Below are positions 59,450 through 64,000 of a DNA stretch of 64,000 bases, piece after piece. The stretch comes from Streptacidiphilus pinicola. Lineage in GTDB: Bacteria; Actinomycetota; Actinomycetes; Streptomycetales; Streptomycetaceae. A program made the translations under genes and the position numbers. Numbering within the stretch: position 1 is the stretch's first letter; each line of letters begins with the position of its first letter. The notes beneath the pieces are model-generated. The model searched no databases, was not told the origin of the DNA, and saw only the letters and a list, made by a program, of their open reading frames with translations. The stretch is taken from contig NZ_QKYN01000027.1 of assembly GCF_003258295.1 (NCBI RefSeq), positions 45,443 to 109,442 on the forward strand. Direction: 5' to 3'.

Positions 59450-59529
59450 TCGGCGATCTGCGGCCAGCCGTGTGCAAAGCGCCGCCGCGCCGCGGCCCTC
59501 CACGCAAGCTGACGGCGCCAACGGCTACA

Positions 59530-59820
59530 TCACCCGACCTTGCCCAAGCCCGACTGCACGTCGTTGAAGTCCATCACGGGGATGAACTCGATCTTGGCAT
59601 CGAGCTCCATGAAGAAAGGCTCAGCGACCTTGGGAATGTCGGACACGTCCTTCAGGTCGAAGACGATGAACGCCGTACGGCAGCCGTCCTTGGCCCCGAA
59701 GTACGCGGCTTCAGGCTGGAGCGATCCCAGCGCCGTCTTCATGATCTCCGCCAGCCTCTTGTCCTTGATCGCTTGATTGCCCTTGGCCGTGTCCATCTGG
59801 GCGGTGAGCAGGACTCGCAT
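59530..59820 (-). CDS. Small conserved alpha/beta protein
   Basis: The 96-residue protein (MRVLLTAQMDTAKGNQAIKD, LGSLQPEAAYFGAKDGCRTA, FIVFDLKDVSDIPKVAEPFF) is a ferredoxin-like or dimeric-barrel-sized protein. Relatives in Streptomyces are annotated as hypothetical, sometimes as panthothenate synthetase without evidence. ATG 59820 follows AGAGGG; 15 more upstream residues are rejected. Function unknown. Confidence 0.75.
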   Translation of the reverse strand: MRVLLTAQMDTAKGNQAIKDKRLAEIMKTALGSLQPEAAYFGAKDGCRTAFIVFDLKDVSDIPKVAEPFFMELDAKIEFIPVMDFNDVQSGLGKVG

Positions 59821-60024
59821 GTCGCACCCTCTCGGTCGGTGTGACGGCACGACGTGTGCCGTCACATGCCAGGCTCTGCGGGATGCGCTGGGGCTGCCTT
59901 CCGGGCGGGTCCATTGGTGTGCAACGGGCCGGACTGCTCATGCCACCCGGGGTGCGTGCTGTCCGCGCACCCGGCACCCTGGCGGAGGACGCGGTTTCCC
60001 CGCAGCAGCCCTGAAGAGGTTCCC

Positions 60025-60243
60025 ATGCCAGACGACGCACTCACCCGCTTCCTCGCCGTGCTCAGCCCTGCCGGCCGCGCGAAGGTCCGTTCCCAGACCC
60101 CCGAGCAGCAAAGGCAGCTCGCCGAAGCCTGGGAGGCGGAACTGACCGACGACACCGATCTCGACACGCTCGACGAGATCTCTCCGGCAGCCGCGGAGGA
60201 CGAGGCCGCAGAACGAGTGATCCGGGCGTTCTTCGAACAGTGA
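60025..60243 (+). CDS. Small acidic helical protein
   Basis: The 72-residue product (MPDDALTRFLAVLSPAGRAK, VRSQTPEQQRQLAEAWEAEL, DEAAERVIRAFFEQ) is helical and acidic in its second half. GAAGAGG precedes ATG 60025. Not recognised. It is convergent with the AraC gene only 6 bp away. Confidence 0.65.
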   Translation: MPDDALTRFLAVLSPAGRAKVRSQTPEQQRQLAEAWEAELTDDTDLDTLDEISPAAAEDEAAERVIRAFFEQ

Positions 60244-60249
60244 GGCTGC

Positions 60250-61218
60250 TCAGGGCGCGTCGGGCTGCTGCCGGTACCGGGAGGGCGACATGCCGGTCCA
60301 GCGCCGGAACGCTCGGGTGAACGCAGACGGCGTTGCGAACCCGAGCCGGGCCGCGATCACCGTCACCGGCAGATCAGGCATGGCGATCATGCCCAGGGCC
60401 CGCTCGCGCCGGACGGAATCGGCCAGGGCCGCGAACGACGTGCCTTCGGCTTCCAACCGCGACTGCAGCGTCCGGGTGCTGACCGCAAGCGCCCGCGCCA
60501 CATCGGTGAGCTCTGCGCCCCCGTCGGCGAGCAGTTTCCCCACGGCAGCCGCCCACGACACCTCCCGGTGAGTGGCCCGCCGTTCGGCGTACGGCCACAG
60601 CATCGACCGCACGACGGGGTCGGCCTGAACAATCGGAGCGCTCAGCGCGGTTTCGCCGAAGAAACAAACGTCGCCGGGTGCGGCGAAGACCACGCGTCCG
60701 AACAGCGCGTCATAGACGCCCGCATCGCCAGGAGTCGGCCGCCGGAACCTGACCTCCGAAGGAGCGGCTTGATGCCCGGCCAGGCGTCGGACCGTCCGGC
60801 ACAGCAGGGCGAAGACCGCGTCCACCGTGTCCGGGTGTGAAGGCCCGCCCTCTGCGGACAGCACCGAGACCGACACGCCCGTGGGCCTTCGCGCCACGAC
60901 GATCCGGTCCCGGTCGAACATCGGATGGAACCGGCACAGGTCCTCGACCAGGGTCCGGACGTCCGGGCTGTTCACGATGACCGGCCCGAGCAGCCCGCCG
61001 AAGGCCATCGTGTCCGTCCACGCGGCGAACTCGAGACCGGGATGGGGTACACCCGTACGCTCCAGCAACTCCCACGTCTGGTCGGGCGACACGGCGTCGA
61101 CACCATGGGCGGCACCGAATGCCAGGACCTGCGCAGCGATCGGATCCGCGTCCGAGGGCAAGTGGTTCGCGCTCACGGGGCAGCGGATTCCCTCGTAGGA
61201 GTCAGAGCATCGTGACAT
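60250..61218 (-). CDS. AraC-family transcriptional regulator
   Basis: The protein of about 322 residues has an N-terminal AraC_binding_1-like domain (VLAFGAAHGVDAVSPDQTWE, VIVNSPDVRTLVEDLCRFHP) and a C-terminal AraC HTH pair (ELTDVARALAVSTRTLQSRL, DLPVTVIAARLGFATPSAFT, RAFRRWTGMSPSRYR). The ATG at 61218 would overlap the start of the divergent desaturase gene by two bases; a GTG further in (61176) would leave room for a promoter. It probably controls that desaturase gene. OruR/ORF-type relatives regulate amino-acid or fatty-acid metabolism. Confidence 0.85.
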   Translation of the reverse strand: MSRCSDSYEGIRCPVSANHLPSDADPIAAQVLAFGAAHGVDAVSPDQTWELLERTGVPHPGLEFAAWTDTMAFGGLLGPVIVNSPDVRTLVEDLCRFHPMFDRDRIVVARRPTGVSVSVLSAEGGPSHPDTVDAVFALLCRTVRRLAGHQAAPSEVRFRRPTPGDAGVYDALFGRVVFAAPGDVCFFGETALSAPIVQADPVVRSMLWPYAERRATHREVSWAAAVGKLLADGGAELTDVARALAVSTRTLQSRLEAEGTSFAALADSVRRERALGMIAMPDLPVTVIAARLGFATPSAFTRAFRRWTGMSPSRYRQQPDAP

Positions 61219-62089
61219 GGAATTGGACAAGCCGGCGAAGCCGGTTCTCACCTACGGAACATATCCCACACTCGTTCTCATCACCGGCGCGGGGATCTGG
61301 GCAGCCCTGCGCGGGATTCTCAGCCCCGGTGCAGCGATAGGCCTGCTCACGGGCATCACCATCGTGGTCGTCTTCGCAGTCGAGCGGATCAACCCGCTGC
61401 TGGACCGCTGGTCGATGACGAAGCACAGCCTGGTCGAGCGCGATCTGCCGTTCATCGGACTGGCCGTCGTGGTAGAGCAGATCGCCACAGTGGGCGTCTC
61501 ACTTGTCGCCTCGGCGGCCGTGCCCAAGGACGGGTTCGGCCTGCTGGGACGCGCGCCGCTCGTCGTACAGGCCGTCTTCGCGCTCCTGGCGCTGGACCTG
61601 CTCTGGTATGCGTATCACCGCGCCGCGCACACCTTCTCCCGGCTGTGGCGCGTCCACGGCCTGCACCACTCGCCCTCGCAGCTCTACGTCCTGATGCACC
61701 AGGTCTTCCACCCGCTGGACCTGCTGGTGTCGCGGTTCGTCATCTCCCTGGTCGTCTTCAAACTCACCGGCATCGGCCCGGCGGCGGCCTTCATCGCCAT
61801 CGCCGTGCTCGGCCTCCAGCAGACGGTCAGCCACGTCAACAGCGACCTGCGAACCGGATGGTTGAACTACGTCCTCATCGGAACCGAAACCCATCGCTAC
61901 CACCACGCCGCCGAGAAGGGCGGCAACTTCGGATCGGTCGTCCCGGTCTGGGACATCCTCTTCCGGACCTTCGTCTACGAGCCCCGCCGCATCCCGGACC
62001 GGATGGGTCTCATCGACCCCGCCTCGTACCCGGATCCGCGACGCTTCCACGCCGCGCTGTCCTGGCCGTTCCGACGCGCCACGGCCTGA
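61217..62089 (+). CDS. Sterol desaturase / fatty acid hydroxylase-family membrane protein
   Basis: The 290-residue protein has four to five membrane segments (YPTLVLITGAGIWAALRGIL, AIGLLTGITIVVVFAVERI, LVVQAVFALLALDLLWYAY) and the His boxes YHRAAH, HGLHHS, QVFHPLD...SHVNSD and TETHRYHHA that bind a di-iron centre. Such enzymes hydroxylate or desaturate lipid or carotenoid substrates. It is divergent from the AraC gene, with start codons almost touching, so the AraC protein may control it. The substrate is unknown. Confidence 0.9.
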   Translation: MELDKPAKPVLTYGTYPTLVLITGAGIWAALRGILSPGAAIGLLTGITIVVVFAVERINPLLDRWSMTKHSLVERDLPFIGLAVVVEQIATVGVSLVASAAVPKDGFGLLGRAPLVVQAVFALLALDLLWYAYHRAAHTFSRLWRVHGLHHSPSQLYVLMHQVFHPLDLLVSRFVISLVVFKLTGIGPAAAFIAIAVLGLQQTVSHVNSDLRTGWLNYVLIGTETHRYHHAAEKGGNFGSVVPVWDILFRTFVYEPRRIPDRMGLIDPASYPDPRRFHAALSWPFRRATA

Positions 62090-62192
62090 ACCGGGCCATC
62101 CCACCAGGGGACACCCGTGCGGCGCGGGTACCGGCCGGGCGGGCTTCGCGGGAGACTGGAGGGATACGCTCCGGGAGAGGAATTCGCACCGC

Positions 62193-64000
62193 ATGGCCGA
62201 ATCACCGTTGCTGTCCCTGCGGGGCGTCTCCAAGCGCTTCGGCGCGGTGCGCGCCCTCGTGGACGTCGACCTCGACGTGAAGGCCGGACAGGTGGTCGCC
62301 GTCGTCGGTGAGAGCGGTGCCGGCAAGTCCACGCTGATCCGGCTGATGGCCGGAGTCCAGGCGCCGGACACCGGCACCGCCCTGTGGGACGGACGGCCGG
62401 TGGACCTGCGCAGGCCGCGGGAGGTCCGACGGCTCGGTGTGGCCGCGGTGCACCAGGACCCCGAGCTGTGCCTGAACCTCGATGTGATCTCCCAGCTCTT
62501 CCTCGGGCGGGAGTTGCGCCGCTTCGGGCTTCTGAACGAGGTCGCCATGGAGCAGAAGGCGCGGGGACTGCTGGACAGCCTGAACGTCCGCATCCCCAAC
62601 CTACGGGCACCGCTGGCGGCGCTGACCGCCGCGGAGCGCCAATCGGTCGCCATCGCCATGGCACTGATCGACGATCCGGCTCTGCTGCTGTTGGACGAGC
62701 CGACGGCCGGGCTGGACCCCGAGCAGAGCTCCCTCGTGCTCGACCTGGTGGGCCGGCTGCGCCGCAACGGGCGGGGGATCGTCCTGGTCAGTCACAACAT
62801 CGACGACGTGCTGGAGGTCGCCGACCGCGTCGCGGTCCTGCGCTTGGGACGCAATGCGGGAGTGTTCGAGACGCGTTACGCCAGCCAGGAGCAGATCGTG
62901 TCGGCCGTCACCGGCAACCAGATCCTGGCTGCCGCGCTGCAACGCAGCCTCCTGCCGCGGGACCTGCCGAAGCTCGAAACGCTCGAGACCGCCTTCCGCT
63001 ATCTCCCGGCACAGGCCGGGGCGGGCGGGGACTGGTTCGACGTCATCCCCCTGTCCGGTGCCCGGATCGCACTGGTCGTGGGAGACGTGGTCGGCCACGG
63101 CCTGAGCGCCGCCGCGACCATGGGACGGCTGCGCACCGCCGTCCATAACGTCTCCTATCTCAACCTCCCTCCCGGCGAGTTGTTGGCCCACCTCGACGAT
63201 CTGGTCAGCCGCCTCGACGAGGAACGCGGCACCGCAGGCAGCGGCAGCCAGAACGACATCATCGGTGCCTCGTGCATCTACGCCGTCTACGACCCGGTGG
63301 CCCGGCAGCTCGCGGTGGCACGCGCGGGCCACGTGCCGCCCGTGGTGGTCCATCCGGACGGCCGGGCCGAATTCGCCGACGTTCCGGCCGGCCCCCCGCT
63401 CGGCCTCGGCGGAATGCCGTTCGAGACGGTCGAGCTGCCGCTGCCCGACGGCGCCGGCTTCCTGCTCTACACCGACGGTCTGGTCGAGCGACGTGATCGC
63501 GACATCGACACCGGACTGGACCGGCTGCTGCTGGCGGTCCGCCAGGACCACAACGCCTCCCCCGACCGCCTGTGCGACGCCGTGATCTCCGCCCTGCTCC
63601 CGGGGGACGCGGCCGGTGAACCACCCGAGGACGACGTCGCGTTGCTCGTAGCGCGCGCCAACGGGCTTCCCGACGACCAGGTGGCATGCTTCGACGTCCC
63701 CGCCGACCCTGCGGCGGTCGCCGAGATCCGCGCCGCGGCGACACGCCGGCTGCACCACTGGATGCTCGACGACCTGTCGTTCACCACCGAGCTGATCCTC
63801 AGTGAGCTGATCACCAACGCCATCCGCTATGCCGACGGCCCGATCACGGTCCGGCTCCTCCGCGCTCGTTCCCTGGTCTGCGAGGTCGCCGACGCCAGCA
63901 GCACCTCACCGCACGTACGGTACGCGGCGACCACGGACGAGGGCGGGCGCGGCCTCTTCCTGGTGGCTCACTTGTCGGAGCGCTGGGGCACCCGCTACAC
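62193..64000 (+). CDS. ABC ATPase / SpoIIE PP2C phosphatase / HATPase fusion protein (cut by window end)
   Basis: An uninterrupted frame of at least 602 residues starts at ATG 62193. Residues 5-240 are an RbsA-like sugar ABC ATPase: Walker A GESGAGKST (40-48), Q-loop VHQDP, a degenerate signature LTAAERQSV (144-152) in place of LSGGQ, Walker B LLLLDEPTAGLD, and H-loop VLVSHN. Residues 246-485 are a SpoIIE/PP2C phosphatase: ALQRSLLP, metal Asps in GGDWFDV (280, 283), GDVVGHG (298), YTDGL (428) and EDDVALL (481). Residues 500-602 start an RsbW-type HATPase: ELILSELITNAIRYADG (N box), DEGGRGLFLVAHLS. The protein could sense sugar flux or bind nucleotides and dephosphorylate an anti-sigma antagonist. 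This role is inference. Confidence 0.85.
   Translation, partial: MAESPLLSLRGVSKRFGAVRALVDVDLDVKAGQVVAVVGESGAGKSTLIRLMAGVQAPDTGTALWDGRPVDLRRPREVRRLGVAAVHQDPELCLNLDVISQLFLGRELRRFGLLNEVAMEQKARGLLDSLNVRIPNLRAPLAALTAAERQSVAIAMALIDDPALLLLDEPTAGLDPEQSSLVLDLVGRLRRNGRGIVLVSHNIDDVLEVADRVAVLRLGRNAGVFETRYASQEQIVSAVTGNQILAAALQRSLLPRDLPKLETLETAFRYLPAQAGAGGDWFDVIPLSGARIALVVGDVVGHGLSAAATMGRLRTAVHNVSYLNLPPGELLAHLDDLVSRLDEERGTAGSGSQNDIIGASCIYAVYDPVARQLAVARAGHVPPVVVHPDGRAEFADVPAGPPLGLGGMPFETVELPLPDGAGFLLYTDGLVERRDRDIDTGLDRLLLAVRQDHNASPDRLCDAVISALLPGDAAGEPPEDDVALLVARANGLPDDQVACFDVPADPAAVAEIRAAATRRLHHWMLDDLSFTTELILSELITNAIRYADGPITVRLLRARSLVCEVADASSTSPHVRYAATTDEGGRGLFLVAHLSERWGTRY

Noticed and set aside
62126..62131. 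GGGTAC box before the ABC/SpoIIE fusion as a fourth SigB-type promoter
   Set aside because: No GNNT lies 14-16 bases upstream, unlike the other three sites.
62601..63758. Minus-strand frame opposite the ABC/SpoIIE fusion gene
   Set aside because: Composition is typical of antisense frames (Gly/Val/Arg/Gln-rich) and the plus frame encodes three recognisable domains without a stop.
1..64000. CRISPR array, prophage or biosynthetic gene cluster
   Set aside because: No regularly spaced repeats, no phage structural genes and no PKS, NRPS or other core biosynthetic genes were seen.

Overview
The window is a high-GC (about 70 percent) actinobacterial chromosome segment. Its gene content fits Streptomycetaceae (Streptomyces, Kitasatospora or Streptacidiphilus): Tat-secreted enzymes, LacI-controlled sugar ABC systems without their own ATPase, XRE/DUF5753 and DUF6879 genes, SpoIIE/HATPase proteins, a SigB/F-type sigma factor, and GTGA/ATGA start-stop overlaps. 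Many IS and gene remnants suggest a chromosome arm or another rearranging region. I see no rRNA, tRNA, CRISPR array or intact transposon.

Layout. 1-3.1 kb: remnants, including an in-frame GH1/IS256 chimera, around a spermidine-synthase-like membrane protein. 3.1-12 kb: secreted hydrolases (a PAP2 phosphatase with an autotransporter-type repeat, an EEP nuclease/phosphatase with a jacalin-like tail, a GHL10 glycoside hydrolase), a lytic transglycosylase and a YbaK deacylase. 12-21.2 kb: sugar system 1, a GH36 alpha-galactosidase divergent from lacI-SBP-permease-permease-GH39-like/CBM. 21.3-30.6 kb: HAD hydrolase, IS-end repeats, an XRE/DUF5753 regulator with three coupled small genes, and a CitA/CitB-type two-component pair. 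30.7-38.9 kb: sugar system 2, a mirror of system 1 (GH127-SBP-permease-permease-GH39-like/CBM13, divergent lacI). 39-44 kb: small stress-type genes (hemerythrin, baeRF2-like, anti-sigma HATPase). 44.5-45.1 kb: abutting TnpB and integrase remnants. 45-50 kb: two SDRs and an old-yellow-enzyme oxidoreductase beside their probable XRE/MmyB regulator. 50-58 kb: mixed genes including a secreted lipase-like protein. 58-64 kb: SigB/F-type sigma factor, small genes, AraC regulator, sterol-desaturase-like protein, and a multi-domain ABC-ATPase/SpoIIE/HATPase protein cut by the window end.

How the genes work together. Each sugar system pairs a secreted GH39-like enzyme carrying carbohydrate-binding modules with a lipoprotein-dependent importer and a cytosolic exo-glycosidase (GH36 or GH127). 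The inferred scheme is that a disaccharide is released outside, imported, and split inside; arabinogalactan-type polymers are the best guess for the substrate. Palindromes of the LacI-operator type lie at the start of lacI 1, and, unusually, inside two coding regions where rare codons preserve them. SigB-type promoters (GNNT-N14/15-GGGTAG) precede the sigma gene and two nearby small-gene units, which suggests a local stress regulon. The final fusion of a sugar-type ABC ATPase with PP2C and HATPase domains is the most unusual protein seen.
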